From NCBI GenBank assembly GCA_030150045.1, contig JASLGM010000020.1, forward strand, positions 62,001 to 126,000: 64,000 nucleotides of DNA. The letters run 5' to 3'. The DNA is from Taishania sp. Its GTDB lineage: Bacteria; Bacteroidota; Bacteroidia; Flavobacteriales_D; Crocinitomicaceae. The notes beneath the pieces were generated by a model. That model made no database searches. It saw nothing but the letters and a program-made list of their open reading frames with translations, and had not been told where the DNA came from. Shown piece by piece: positions 51,242 through 61,675 of this stretch. The position numbers and the translations under genes were made by a program. Numbering within the stretch: the stretch's first letter is position 1; every line of letters starts with the position of its first letter.

Positions 51242-54200
51242 TTATTTATCTCCTATTGTTTCTAAACTTTCTTTGTCTGTTACAACCAGTTTTTGGAATC
51301 TTCTAACCCCTGTACCTGCTGGAATTAAGTGTCCAACGATCACGTTTTCTTTTAATCCTAGTAAGTGGTCTTCTTTTCCTGCTAATGCTGCTTCGTTTAA
51401 CACTTTAGTTGTTTCCTGGAACGATGCCGCAGAAATGAACGATTGTGTTTGTAATGAAGAGCGTGTAATTCCTTGTAACAACGGTTTTGAAGTTGCTGGA
51501 ACTGCATCACGCGCAATTACTAAAGCTTTGTCAGCACGTTTCAATTGAGAGTTCTCATCGCGTAATTTACGTGCAGAAACGATTTGTCCTGGCTTCAACT
51601 CCGTAGAATCTCCTGCTTCAACAATGTATTTCTGTCCATAAATTGCGTCGTTTTCTTCTAGGATATCTGCTTTGTGAACAGATTGTCCTTCTAAGAAACG
51701 AGTGTCTCCTGAGTCGATAATCTCAGCTTTCAACATCATTTGACGTACGATAACCTCAAAGTGTTTGTCGTTGATTTTCACCCCTTGTAAACGGTATACC
51801 TCTTGAATTTCATTTACCAAGTATTCTTGTACAGAAGTTGGTCCTTGAATGTTCAAGATATCGTTTGGTGTAATTGCACCATCCGATAATGGTTGTCCAG
51901 CGCGTACGAAGTCGTTTTCTTGCACTAAAATGTGTTTCGAAAGTGGAACTAAGTATTTGCGTACTTCACCTGATTTAGAAGTAATGATAATTTCACGGTT
52001 ACCACGTTTGATTTTCCCGTACTCAGCGATACCATCAATCTCAGCAACGATAGCTGGATTAGAAGGGTTACGTGCTTCAAATAATTCCGTTACACGAGGA
52101 AGACCTCCGGTAATATCCCCAGTTTTACCAGCCTTACGCGGGATTTTAACTAAGATTTTACCTGCTGTAATCACATCACCTTCTTTGATTGAGATATGCG
52201 CATCAACTGGCAAAGAATACTCTCTTAAGATTTCCTTTGTTTTAATATCTACGATATGAATAGCTGGGTTAATCTTTTTATCTCTTGATTCTGTAATTAC
52301 TTTTTCGGAGAATCCAGTTTGTTCATCGACTTCTTCACGGAAAGTAAGACCTTCTTCTACTCCGTCGAATACTACTTTACCAGAAACTTCTGAAATAATT
52401 ACTGCGTTATAAGGGTCCCACTTAACAATACGGTCGCCTTTTTTGATGTCAACATGGTTTTGCACGAACAATTCAGAACCGTAAGGAATATTTGCTGTCA
52501 TCATCACTGCACCTGATTTAGGATCAGTAATTTTCAATTCAGCAGAACGTCCAACAACGATTTCAATTGCGTTTCCGTTTGCATCTGTACTAGAGATTGT
52601 ACGTAATTCGTCTATTTCCAAACGTCCTGAAGCTTTCGCTTTCAAATCAGACTGATCGGCAATGTTCGAAGCAGTACCCCCAACGTGGAACGTACGAAGA
52701 GTTAACTGTGTACCAGGCTCTCCAATTGATTGAGCTGCAATAACTCCAACTGAATCTCCTTGTACTGCTAATCTGTGTGTAGAAAGGTTTCTACCGTAAC
52801 ATTTAGCACAAACTCCACGTCTCATTTCACATGTTAATACAGAACGGATTTCAATTTCTTCGATTCCAGCAGCTTCAATTGCTTTAGCTGTTTCTTCTTC
52901 GATTAATTGACCTGCTGCAACAACGATTTGATCAGTTTCAGGGAAATAAACATCATGAACAGAAGTACGTCCTAAGATACGATCGTAAAGTGGCTCAACG
53001 ATTTCGTCATTTTTGCGTAAAGCAGAAGCAACTAATCCTCTTAAAGTACCACAATCATCTACGTTAATAACAACATCTTGTGCCACATCTACTAAACGAC
53101 GCGTCAAGTAACCTGCATCGGCCGTTTTCAATGCTGTATCGGCAAGACCTTTACGTGCACCGTGCGTAGAGATAAAATACTCTAGTACGGATAATCCTTC
53201 TTTAAAGTTAGAAAGAATTGGATTCTCAATAATCTCTTGTGAAGAAGCACCAGATTTTTGCGGTTTGGCCATCAATCCACGCATTCCAGAAAGCTGACGA
53301 ATCTGTTCTTTAGATCCACGGGCACCAGAATCGTACATCATGTAGATGGAGTTAAATCCTTGTCTATCTGTTTGCAATTGATCCATCAATGTTTGAGTCA
53401 AACGAGAGTTGGTATGCGTCCAGATATCAATAATTTGGTTATAACGTTCATTGTTTGTGATAAGTCCCATGTTATAGTTCATCATCACTTCTTGAACCTC
53501 ATTCTCCGCTTTATTAACGAATTCTACTTTTTCTTTAGGTATAATAATATCATCTAAGTTGAAGGACAAACCTCCTTTAAATGCCATTGTATAACCTAAA
53601 TCTTTAATATCATCAAGGAATTGAGCTGTACGTGCGGTTCCACATACTTTCAATACGTGACCGATAATATCTCTCAAAGCCTTTTTAGTCATTACATCAT
53701 TAATGAAACCTGCCTCACGAGGTACAACTTCATTAAATAATACACGTCCACAAGTTGTTTCTAACATTTGGATAGTCGGCATACCGTTTTCATCCAAATC
53801 ATACGTTTTCACTTTGATGTGAGCATGTAAGTCTAACGCTTTCTCATTGTATGCAATGATTACTTCTTCTGGAGAATAGAAGATACTTCCTTCGCCTTTT
53901 ACAACTTCAGTTTCAGTATTTCTTTTCCCTTTTGTAATGTAATATAAACCTAGCACCATATCCTGAGAAGGTACCGCAATTGGTGCTCCATTGGCAGGGT
54001 TAAGGATATTATGAGAAGCAAGCATTAACAATTGCGCCTCCAAGATTGCAGCATTACCTAATGGTAAGTGAACTGCCATCTGGTCACCATCGAAATCGGC
54101 GTTGAATGCCGTTGTAACCAATGGGTGAAGACGAATAGCTTTACCTTCAATTAAAACAGGTTGGAAGGATTGAATACCTAAACGGTGAAGCGTCGGTGCA

Positions 54201-55528
54201 CGGTTAAGTAACACAGGATGCCCTTTCAATACGTTCTCCAAGATGTCCCAAACTACAGGTTCTTTTCTATCAACGATTTTCTTAGCAGATTTAACTGTTT
54301 TAACGATACCACGTTCAATCATTTTTCGAATGATAAACGGTTTGTAAAGTTCGGCAGCCATATCTTTAGGAAGACCACATTCGTGTAATTTCAAGAATGG
54401 TCCAACAACAATTACCGAACGTGCTGAATAATCCACACGTTTTCCAAGTAAATTTTGACGGAAACGTCCTTGTTTACCTTTCAATGAATCTGATAAAGAT
54501 TTCAATGGTCGGTTAGATTCTGTTTTAACAGCTGAAGATTTTCTAGAGTTATCAAACAATGAATCTACAGCTTCTTGCAGCATACGTTTTTCGTTACGTA
54601 AAATTACCTCAGGCGCTTTGATTTCAATCAAACGCTTCAATCGGTTATTACGGATGATTACACGACGGTATAAATCATTCAAATCCGATGTTGCAAAACG
54701 TCCACCATCTAATGGAACCAATGGTCTTAATTCTGGTGGAATTACAGGAACAACCTTAACAATCATCCACTCAGGTCTATTGTCAATACGCTCTTGAGAT
54801 TCGCGCATTGCTTCAACAACTTGCAGACGTTTTAACGCTTCATTTTTACGTTGAACCGAAGTTTCATTATTTGCTTGGTGACGTAAGCTATATGATGTTT
54901 CTTCTAGGTTTAATCCTTTCAATAAATCATACAAAGCCTCAGCCCCCATCTTAGCGATAAATTTATTAGGGTCTGTATCCTCTAAGTATTGGTTTTCTTT
55001 TGGTAAAGAATCTAAAATATCTAAGTATTCTTCTTCTGTTAAGAAATCCATTCTTTCAATAGATGAACCATCAAGATTTGTTGCTATCCCTGTTTGGATA
55101 ACAACATATCTTTCATAATAAATGATTTGATCTAATTTTTTTGTTGGTAAACCTAGAAGGTAACCAATTTTATTTGGCAGAGATCGGAAGTACCAGATGT
55201 GCGCAACAGGAACAACTAAAGAGATGTGTCCCATTCTTTCACGACGAACTTTCTTTTCTGTAACTTCTACACCACATCGGTCACAAACGATTCCTTTATA
55301 GCGTATTCTCTTATATTTACCACAGTGGCACTCATAGTCTTTTACTGGACCAAAAATGCGTTCACAAAATAGACCATCGCGTTCCGGTTTATATGTACGA
55401 TAGTTAATCGTCTCCGGCTTTAAAACCTCTCCACTAGATTGCTCTAGAATTGTTTCAGGAGAAGCCAACGAGATGGTAATCTTGTTGAAGCTATTTTGCT
55501 TTTTCTGTATGTCTTTTCTATAAGCCAT
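51242..55528 (-). CDS. rpoC: DNA-directed RNA polymerase subunit beta'
   Basis: A 1428-residue catalytic subunit of RNA polymerase. The N-terminal zinc-binding region CHCGKYKRIRYKGIVCDRCG, the catalytic NADFDGDQMAVHLPL, the trigger-loop region and a second zinc cluster (CEMRRGVCAKCYG) are present. The length suits the Bacteroidota enzyme. It follows rpoB by 43 bases. The transcript ends at 51189-51220, before the repeat and DUF3467. Confidence 0.98.
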   Translation of the reverse strand: MAYRKDIQKKQNSFNKITISLASPETILEQSSGEVLKPETINYRTYKPERDGLFCERIFGPVKDYECHCGKYKRIRYKGIVCDRCGVEVTEKKVRRERMGHISLVVPVAHIWYFRSLPNKIGYLLGLPTKKLDQIIYYERYVVIQTGIATNLDGSSIERMDFLTEEEYLDILDSLPKENQYLEDTDPNKFIAKMGAEALYDLLKGLNLEETSYSLRHQANNETSVQRKNEALKRLQVVEAMRESQERIDNRPEWMIVKVVPVIPPELRPLVPLDGGRFATSDLNDLYRRVIIRNNRLKRLIEIKAPEVILRNEKRMLQEAVDSLFDNSRKSSAVKTESNRPLKSLSDSLKGKQGRFRQNLLGKRVDYSARSVIVVGPFLKLHECGLPKDMAAELYKPFIIRKMIERGIVKTVKSAKKIVDRKEPVVWDILENVLKGHPVLLNRAPTLHRLGIQSFQPVLIEGKAIRLHPLVTTAFNADFDGDQMAVHLPLGNAAILEAQLLMLASHNILNPANGAPIAVPSQDMVLGLYYITKGKRNTETEVVKGEGSIFYSPEEVIIAYNEKALDLHAHIKVKTYDLDENGMPTIQMLETTCGRVLFNEVVPREAGFINDVMTKKALRDIIGHVLKVCGTARTAQFLDDIKDLGYTMAFKGGLSFNLDDIIIPKEKVEFVNKAENEVQEVMMNYNMGLITNNERYNQIIDIWTHTNSRLTQTLMDQLQTDRQGFNSIYMMYDSGARGSKEQIRQLSGMRGLMAKPQKSGASSQEIIENPILSNFKEGLSVLEYFISTHGARKGLADTALKTADAGYLTRRLVDVAQDVVINVDDCGTLRGLVASALRKNDEIVEPLYDRILGRTSVHDVYFPETDQIVVAAGQLIEEETAKAIEAAGIEEIEIRSVLTCEMRRGVCAKCYGRNLSTHRLAVQGDSVGVIAAQSIGEPGTQLTLRTFHVGGTASNIADQSDLKAKASGRLEIDELRTISSTDANGNAIEIVVGRSAELKITDPKSGAVMMTANIPYGSELFVQNHVDIKKGDRIVKWDPYNAVIISEVSGKVVFDGVEEGLTFREEVDEQTGFSEKVITESRDKKINPAIHIVDIKTKEILREYSLPVDAHISIKEGDVITAGKILVKIPRKAGKTGDITGGLPRVTELFEARNPSNPAIVAEIDGIAEYGKIKRGNREIIITSKSGEVRKYLVPLSKHILVQENDFVRAGQPLSDGAITPNDILNIQGPTSVQEYLVNEIQEVYRLQGVKINDKHFEVIVRQMMLKAEIIDSGDTRFLEGQSVHKADILEENDAIYGQKYIVEAGDSTELKPGQIVSARKLRDENSQLKRADKALVIARDAVPATSKPLLQGITRSSLQTQSFISAASFQETTKVLNEAALAGKEDHLLGLKENVIVGHLIPAGTGVRRFQKLVVTDKESLETIGDK

Positions 55529-55571
55529 TTTCTGCTTGTTTCTTTAATTAACAACTATGCTTTCCAGCAAA

Positions 55572-58500
55572 TTAATCCAATGATACGTTCAAACACAATC
55601 CACGTAATTCATGTAACAATACGTTGAAAGATTCAGGAATTCCTGGTTCAGGAATATTGTCTCCTTTAACAATTGCTTCGTAGGCTTTAGCACGCCCCAT
55701 TACGTCATCAGATTTAACGGTTAAGATTTCTTGAAGAATATTAGCTGCACCAAATGCCTCTAATGCCCATACCTCCATCTCTCCAAAACGCTGACCTCCG
55801 AATTGTGCTTTACCACCTAATGGTTGTTGCGTAATCAATGAGTACGGTCCGATTGAACGCGCGTGCATTTTGTCATCTACCATGTGTGATAATTTCAACA
55901 TGTAGATCACCCCAACAGTTGCCGGTTGGTGGAAACGCTCACCTGTTCCTCCGTCATGTAAGTAGGTTTTTCCAGATTTTGGAATTCCTGCCTCAATACA
56001 GTATTCATCAATTTCAGAAGGTTCGGCACCGTCGAAAATAGGAGTAGCAAACTTAACACCCATTTTTTCACCTGCCCAACCTAATACTGTTTCATAAATC
56101 TGTCCAAGGTTCATACGAGATGGTACCCCTAGTGGATTTAAAACAATATCAACCGGCGTTCCGTCTTCCAAGAATGGCATATCTTCAGCTCTAACGATAT
56201 TTGCTACAATACCTTTGTTACCGTGACGTCCTGCCATTTTATCTCCGACTTTTAATTTACGTTTTTTAGCAACATAAACTTTCGCCATTTTAATGATTCC
56301 TGCTGGAAGTTCATCTCCTACTGAAATATGGAATTTCTTACGTTTAAAAGTTCCTAATAAATCATTTGCTTTGATTGTAAAGTTATGAATAACACGCCCA
56401 ATCAATGCATTTAGATGATTATCTGCAGTCCAATTTGTTGGATTAACAATTGTATAATCAATTGCGAACAAGTTCTTTGATGAGAATTTTTGACCTTTTT
56501 TAATTACTTCCTCACGGAAATTATTAAATACGCCAGCAGATTTCTCTTCACCAACAATTTGTAATAATTTTTCAACCAATACTTCTTTCAATGCTGCATA
56601 ATCTTTATCATAATCAGCATCTAAAGCTTCTAAGATTGGTTTATCCTGTGCTTTAGCTTTACGATCTTTAACTGCTCTAGAGAACAATTTCTTATCAATA
56701 ACAACACCTCTTAAAGATGGTCCGGCTTTCAAAGAAGCATCTTTCACGTCTCCTGCTTTATCACCGAAGATAGCGCGTAAAAGTTTTTCTTCTGGTGAAG
56801 GATCTGTTTCTCCTTTAGGAGTAATCTTACCAATAAGAATATCACCTTCTTTGATTTCAGCACCGATACGGATTAATCCGTTTTCATCTAAGTCTTTAGT
56901 AGCTTCTTCCGAAACGTTTGGAATATCAGAAGTTAATTCTTCCATACCACGCTTTGTGTCACGTACTTCTAACGTATACTCATCGATGTGAATTGATGTA
57001 AAGATATCTTCACGTACAACACGTTCAGAAATAACGATAGCATCCTCAAAGTTATACCCTTTCCAAGGCATGAAAGCTACTTTAAGGTTTTGCCCTAGTG
57101 CTAATTCCCCTTGTTGCGTTGCATATCCTTCGCAAAGTACTTGTGCTTTTTCAACTCGATCACCTTTCTTAACAATAGGTTTCAAGTTGATACATGTACT
57201 CTGGTTAGTTTTTTGATATTTTGTTAAGTTGTAACGTTTTTCTTCCGTTTCGAAACTTACTAATTTATCGTCTTGTGTCCAATCGTAACGAATTACGATT
57301 TCATTAGCATCTACATAAGTAACTACACCTGGTCCTTCAGCATTAATCAAAACACGAGAATCGCGAGCTACAAGTCGTTCAATTCCTGTTCCAACAATTG
57401 GAGAACTAGGGCGTAACAAAGGTACAGCTTGACGTTGCATGTTAGACCCCATCAATGCACGGTTGGCATCATCATGTTCCAAGAAAGGAATAGAAGAAGC
57501 TGCAATTGAAGCAATCTGGTTAGCACCAACATCCATTAAATCTAATTGATTTGGCTCAACAACTGGGAAGTCCCCTTCGTATCTTGCCTTAACAATATCT
57601 GTCAAGAAAGAACCGTCGTCTCCAACTTTCGCATTAGCCTGCGCAATTGTTTTGTCGTCCTCCTCTTCAGCTGTTAAATAGATTGGTTCATTTTTAAGAT
57701 CTACTGTACCACCTTGAACTGGTCTATAAGGCGTTTCAATAAATCCTAACTTGTTAACTTTCGCAAATACACATAACGAAGAAATTAAACCAATGTTTGG
57801 TCCCTCTGGTGTTTCAATCGTACAAAGACGACCATAATGTGTATAGTGAACGTCACGAACCTCAAATCCTGCTCTATCTCTAGATAATCCACCTGGTCCT
57901 AGAGCCGATAAACGGCGCTTGTGTGTTACCTCAGATAGTGGATTCGTTTGATCCATAAATTGAGACAACTGATTCGTTCCAAAGAAAGAATTAATAACAG
58001 AAGATAACGTTTTGGCGTTGATTAAGTCGATTGGAGTAAACACCTCGTTATCACGCACATTCATACGTTCACGAATTGTTCTTGCCATACGTGCTAAACC
58101 TACACCAAACTGAGCATATAGTTGCTCTCCAACAGTACGTACACGACGATTTGACAAGTGGTCAATATCATCAACATCTGCTTTTGAGTTAATCAATTCA
58201 ATTAAGTATTGAACGATCAGAATAATATCTTGTTTAGTAAGAACACGAGATTCCTCAGAATCATCAATTCCTAACTTTTTGTTTAGTCTAAAACGACCAA
58301 CTTCACCTAAATCATAACGTGTGTCTGAGAAGAATAATTTCTCAAATACCGATTTTGCCGTTTCATAATCAGGTGGTTCAGCATTTCTTAATTGGCGATA
58401 GATATGCTCAACCGCTTCTTTTTCGGAGTTAGAGATATCCTTTTGTAAAGTGTTATAAATAATAGTGTAATCTGCACTATTAATATCTTCTTTATGTAGA

Positions 58501-59390
58501 ATAACTGTTTTAACCCCAGCGTCGATAATTAAATCAACATGGAAATCTTCAAGAATTGTTTCACGATCAAGAAGTACTTCATTTCTTTCAATAGAAACGA
58601 CTTCTCCTGTATCTTCATCTCCGAAATCTTCAATCCAAGACTTCAATACACGTGCAGCAAGTTTACGACCTACTAATTTTTTCAAATTAGCTTTATTAGC
58701 CTTAACCTCGTCTGCCAATCCAAAGATTTCTAAAATATCTTTATCGCTTTCGTATCCAATCGCTCTAAAAAGAGTAGTTACTGGTAACTTCTTTTTACGA
58801 TCGATATAAGCGTACATAACATTGTTAATGTCTGTTGCGAATTCAATCCATGAACCTTTGAAAGGGATAACACGAGCTGAATACAACTTAGTACCGTTAG
58901 CGTGTCTAGATTGTCCAAAGAACACACCCGGTGAACGATGTAATTGCGAAACGATAACTCTTTCAGCACCGTTAATAACAAACGATCCTTTTGGTGTCAT
59001 ATAAGGGATGGTTCCCAAATAAACATCTTGAACAATAGTTTCAAAATCTTCGTGCTCTGGATCTGTACAGTATAATTTAAGTTTCGCCTTTAACGGAACA
59101 CTATACGTCAATCCACGTTCAATACACTCTTCAATTGTGTAACGTGGTGGATCGATAAAGTAGTCTAAAAACTCCAATACAAATTGATTTCTCGTATCTG
59201 TGATTGGGAAGTTTTCAGCAAAAACTTTATACAAACCTTCGCTTTCTCTATTCTCTGGAGTTGTTTCCAATTGGAAAAACTCTTGGAAAGACTTTAATTG
59301 AATATCCAAGAAATCTGGATACTCAAAATGAGCTTTGCCTGAAGCAAAGTTTATTCTCGTTGAGTTGTTGCTTGATGTTGCCAATGTCAA
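55572..59390 (-). CDS. rpoB: DNA-directed RNA polymerase subunit beta
   Basis: A 1272-residue core subunit of RNA polymerase. The rifampicin-binding region reads FFGTNQLSQFMDQTNP then THKRRLSALGPGGLSRDRAG; the positions equal to E. coli Asp516, His526 and Ser531 are Asp, His and Ser, so no classic resistance change is seen. LPAGIIKMAKVYVAKKRKL and HARSIGPYSLITQQPLGGKAQFGGQRFGEMEVWALEA are present. The start must be TTG (59390 or 59384): no ATG or GTG exists in frame between the preceding stop codon and the conserved NFASGKAHFEYPDFLDIQ. Confidence 0.97.
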   Translation of the reverse strand: MTLATSSNNSTRINFASGKAHFEYPDFLDIQLKSFQEFFQLETTPENRESEGLYKVFAENFPITDTRNQFVLEFLDYFIDPPRYTIEECIERGLTYSVPLKAKLKLYCTDPEHEDFETIVQDVYLGTIPYMTPKGSFVINGAERVIVSQLHRSPGVFFGQSRHANGTKLYSARVIPFKGSWIEFATDINNVMYAYIDRKKKLPVTTLFRAIGYESDKDILEIFGLADEVKANKANLKKLVGRKLAARVLKSWIEDFGDEDTGEVVSIERNEVLLDRETILEDFHVDLIIDAGVKTVILHKEDINSADYTIIYNTLQKDISNSEKEAVEHIYRQLRNAEPPDYETAKSVFEKLFFSDTRYDLGEVGRFRLNKKLGIDDSEESRVLTKQDIILIVQYLIELINSKADVDDIDHLSNRRVRTVGEQLYAQFGVGLARMARTIRERMNVRDNEVFTPIDLINAKTLSSVINSFFGTNQLSQFMDQTNPLSEVTHKRRLSALGPGGLSRDRAGFEVRDVHYTHYGRLCTIETPEGPNIGLISSLCVFAKVNKLGFIETPYRPVQGGTVDLKNEPIYLTAEEEDDKTIAQANAKVGDDGSFLTDIVKARYEGDFPVVEPNQLDLMDVGANQIASIAASSIPFLEHDDANRALMGSNMQRQAVPLLRPSSPIVGTGIERLVARDSRVLINAEGPGVVTYVDANEIVIRYDWTQDDKLVSFETEEKRYNLTKYQKTNQSTCINLKPIVKKGDRVEKAQVLCEGYATQQGELALGQNLKVAFMPWKGYNFEDAIVISERVVREDIFTSIHIDEYTLEVRDTKRGMEELTSDIPNVSEEATKDLDENGLIRIGAEIKEGDILIGKITPKGETDPSPEEKLLRAIFGDKAGDVKDASLKAGPSLRGVVIDKKLFSRAVKDRKAKAQDKPILEALDADYDKDYAALKEVLVEKLLQIVGEEKSAGVFNNFREEVIKKGQKFSSKNLFAIDYTIVNPTNWTADNHLNALIGRVIHNFTIKANDLLGTFKRKKFHISVGDELPAGIIKMAKVYVAKKRKLKVGDKMAGRHGNKGIVANIVRAEDMPFLEDGTPVDIVLNPLGVPSRMNLGQIYETVLGWAGEKMGVKFATPIFDGAEPSEIDEYCIEAGIPKSGKTYLHDGGTGERFHQPATVGVIYMLKLSHMVDDKMHARSIGPYSLITQQPLGGKAQFGGQRFGEMEVWALEAFGAANILQEILTVKSDDVMGRAKAYEAIVKGDNIPEPGIPESFNVLLHELRGLCLNVSLD

Positions 59391-59447
59391 ACTTTTTGGT
59401 TTATGAAAACGGGCATAAAAGTGTATTCACACAATTAAACGGGAATA

Positions 59448-59472
59448 GGCACCCCACACTTTGCGGGATGCC
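59448..59472 (-). promoter_or_regulatory. Hairpin between rplL and rpoB, possible attenuator or processing site
   Basis: Minus-strand GGCATCCC (59472-59465) pairs with GGGGTGCC (59455-59448) with one G-T pair. No T-run follows, so partial read-through or RNase processing is more likely than full termination. A comparable site exists between rplL and rpoB in E. coli. Confidence 0.5.
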
Positions 59473-59495
59473 TTCCAAGCTTTTGAGTGCTAAAA

Positions 59496-59870
59496 TTATT
59501 TAATTTCAACCTCAGCTCCAGCCTCTTCAAGAGCTTTCTTAAGACCTTCAGCTTCGTCTTTAGATACTCCTTCTTTCAATGTAGATGGTGCACCGTCAAC
59601 GATTTCTTTAGATTCTTTCAATCCTTGTCCAGTCAATTCTTTTACCAATTTAACAACTGCTAATTTGTTAGCACCTCCAGATTTCAATACTACATCAAAT
59701 TCTGTTTTTTCAGCAGCAGCTTCACCAGCACCAGCACCACCAGCAACCATTACAGGAGCTGCAGCAGCAGGTTCGATTCCGTACTCATCTTTCAAGATTG
59801 TTGCTAATTCGTTAACTTCTTTAACTGTCAAGTTAACTAATGTTTCTGCGATTTGTTTTAAATCAGCCAT
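59496..59870 (-). CDS. rplL: 50S ribosomal protein L7/L12
   Basis: A 124-residue ribosome stalk protein. The N-terminal dimerisation helix pair (MADLKQIAETLVNLTVKEVNELATILKDEYGI), an Ala/Gly-rich hinge (AAAAPVMVAGGAGAGEAAA) and the C-terminal factor-binding domain (EFDVVLKSGGANKLAVVKLVKELTGQGLKESKEIVDGAP) are in order. It recruits translation GTPases. It follows rplJ by 39 bases. Confidence 0.97.
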   Translation of the reverse strand: MADLKQIAETLVNLTVKEVNELATILKDEYGIEPAAAAPVMVAGGAGAGEAAAEKTEFDVVLKSGGANKLAVVKLVKELTGQGLKESKEIVDGAPSTLKEGVSKDEAEGLKKALEEAGAEVEIK

Positions 59871-59909
59871 TTTATAAAATATTAAAAAGGTTCAAAAAAT
59901 AAATAATAA

Positions 59910-60431
59910 TTATGCTCTTTCTTCAAGAGTCTTAAGGATACCAGCAATTTTGTGGCCAGCACCAGAAAGTCCAGAAACAACGTTCTTCGCAGGACTTTGA
60001 AGTAATCCAATGATATCTCCAATAAGTTCTTCTTTAGACTTGATAGCCACAAGCGCCTCTAATTGGTTATCTCCAATGAAAACTGCCTCTTCAATGTAAG
60101 CACCTTTCAAAAGTGGTTTGCTATTCTTTTTACGGAACTCTTGAATCAATTTAGCAGGAGCATTTCCTACTTCAGAGAACAAGATAGAAGTAGAACCAGC
60201 TAATACAGATGCAAGATCTTCATAGTTTTTCCCTTCAACTTTTTCCATAGCCTTAGCCAATAACGTATTTTTAACTACACGCATTTGGATATTGGTTTGG
60301 AAACATCTTCTTCTCAACTGATTGATTACTTCAACAGTCAAGTCCGCTGTATCTGCTAAATAGAAGATGTTAGCATTTTGCAATTGCACTACTAACTCAT
60401 CTATATATCTTGCTTTTTCTTCTCTATTCAT
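59910..60431 (-). CDS. rplJ: 50S ribosomal protein L10
   Basis: A 173-residue stalk base protein with NREEKARYIDELVVQLQNANIFYLADTADLTVEVINQLRRRC at the start and a C-terminal helix for L7/L12 dimers. Only 11 bases lie between it and rplA, so the long L10 leader used for autoregulation in E. coli has no room here; control must be elsewhere. Confidence 0.96.
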   Translation of the reverse strand: MNREEKARYIDELVVQLQNANIFYLADTADLTVEVINQLRRRCFQTNIQMRVVKNTLLAKAMEKVEGKNYEDLASVLAGSTSILFSEVGNAPAKLIQEFRKKNSKPLLKGAYIEEAVFIGDNQLEALVAIKSKEELIGDIIGLLQSPAKNVVSGLSGAGHKIAGILKTLEERA

Positions 60432-60442
60432 ACAAATAAATA

Positions 60443-61138
60443 TTAAGCAACAACAGACTTGGCATCAACTTGAACAGATGGGCTCATTGTAGCGCTCAAA
60501 TAGATCGATTTGATGTAAGTCCCTTTTGCAGCAGACGGTTTCATTTTAACTAGGGTTTGAATCAACTCATTAACATTTTCTTGAATCATATTCGCTTGGA
60601 AACTAGCACGACCAATTCCCGCATGAATATTACCATATTTGTCAACTTTAAAATCGATTTTTCCCGCTTTTACTTCTTCTACAGCTTTTGCAACGTCCAT
60701 TGTTACAGTACCTGTTTTAGGGTTTGGCATTAATCCTCTTGGACCTAAAATACGTCCTAAAGCACCAACTTTCCCCATAACTGCAGGCATAGTAATAATT
60801 ACATCAACATCAGTCCATCCACCTTTGATTTTTTCGATAAAATCGTCCAATCCTACGTGGTCAGCACCAGCTGCTTTAGCTTCAGCTTCTTTGTCAGGTG
60901 TACACAAAACCAAAACGCGAACATCTTTACCTGTACCATGAGGTAAGGCAACAGTCCCACGAACCATTTGATTTGCTTTACGTGGATCTACTCCTAAACG
61001 AATAGAAACATCAACAGATGCATCAAATTTCGTTGTAGAAATATCCTTAACCAAAGTACTAGCTTCTGCTAAGGAGTAGGTCTTTTCTAAATCAAATTTA
61101 GCTAAGATCTCTTTTCTTTTCTTAGATACTCTTCCCAT
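60443..61138 (-). CDS. rplA: 50S ribosomal protein L1
   Basis: A 231-residue protein of the L1 stalk. VDVSIRLGVDPRKANQMVRGTVALPHGTGK, DVIITMPAVMGKVGALGRILGPRGLMPNPKTGTV and KVDKYGNIHAGIGRASF are standard. It follows rplK by eight bases. An L1 binding site in the rplK leader is expected by analogy but was not identified. Confidence 0.97.
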   Translation of the reverse strand: MGRVSKKRKEILAKFDLEKTYSLAEASTLVKDISTTKFDASVDVSIRLGVDPRKANQMVRGTVALPHGTGKDVRVLVLCTPDKEAEAKAAGADHVGLDDFIEKIKGGWTDVDVIITMPAVMGKVGALGRILGPRGLMPNPKTGTVTMDVAKAVEEVKAGKIDFKVDKYGNIHAGIGRASFQANMIQENVNELIQTLVKMKPSAAKGTYIKSIYLSATMSPSVQVDAKSVVA

Positions 61139-61146
61139 AACAAAAA

Positions 61147-61596
61147 CTACTTTTTAGCTTCAGGCGCTTCACCACCTTTTACAGTTACACCCATACTTCT
61201 AGCTGTTCCAGCTACCATTGTCATTGCTGAATCAACGGAGAAACAGTTCAAATCCGGAAGTTTGTCTTCAGCAATAGCACGCACTTGGTCCCAAGTAATT
61301 GATCCGATTTTAGAGCGGTTAGGCTCACCAGATCCTTTCTTGAAGTTTCCAACTGTCATGATTTGCGAAGCTGCCGGAGCTGTTTTCAATACAAAATCAA
61401 AAGATTTATCACTATAAACAGTGATAACTACAGGAACTACTTTTCCGGCCTTATCCTGAGTTCTAGCATTAAACTGCTTACAAAACTCCATGATATTAAC
61501 TCCTTTAGAACCTAATGCAGGTCCTACAGGAGGAGCAGGATTGGCAGCACCACCTTTGATTTGCAATTTAATCAAGCCTGATACTTCTTTTGCCAT
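61147..61596 (-). CDS. rplK: 50S ribosomal protein L11
   Basis: A 149-residue protein of the GTPase-associated centre. LIKLQIKGGAANPAPPVGPALGSKGVNIMEFCKQFNART is the N-terminal domain bearing the proline switch; the RNA-binding C-domain has MTMVAGTARSMGVTVKGG. It starts 79 bases after nusG. Confidence 0.97.
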   Translation of the reverse strand: MAKEVSGLIKLQIKGGAANPAPPVGPALGSKGVNIMEFCKQFNARTQDKAGKVVPVVITVYSDKSFDFVLKTAPAASQIMTVGNFKKGSGEPNRSKIGSITWDQVRAIAEDKLPDLNCFSVDSAMTMVAGTARSMGVTVKGGEAPEAKK

Positions 61597-61675
61597 TTTA
61601 CTTAAATTGTGTAGTCAAACATAACTCACGCGGGAAGCTTTATTCGCGATTGTTACTCCTACGGTTAATATATTC

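Noticed and set aside
51273..53557. Several plus-strand frames within rpoC
   Set aside because: Antisense shadows of a strongly conserved gene.
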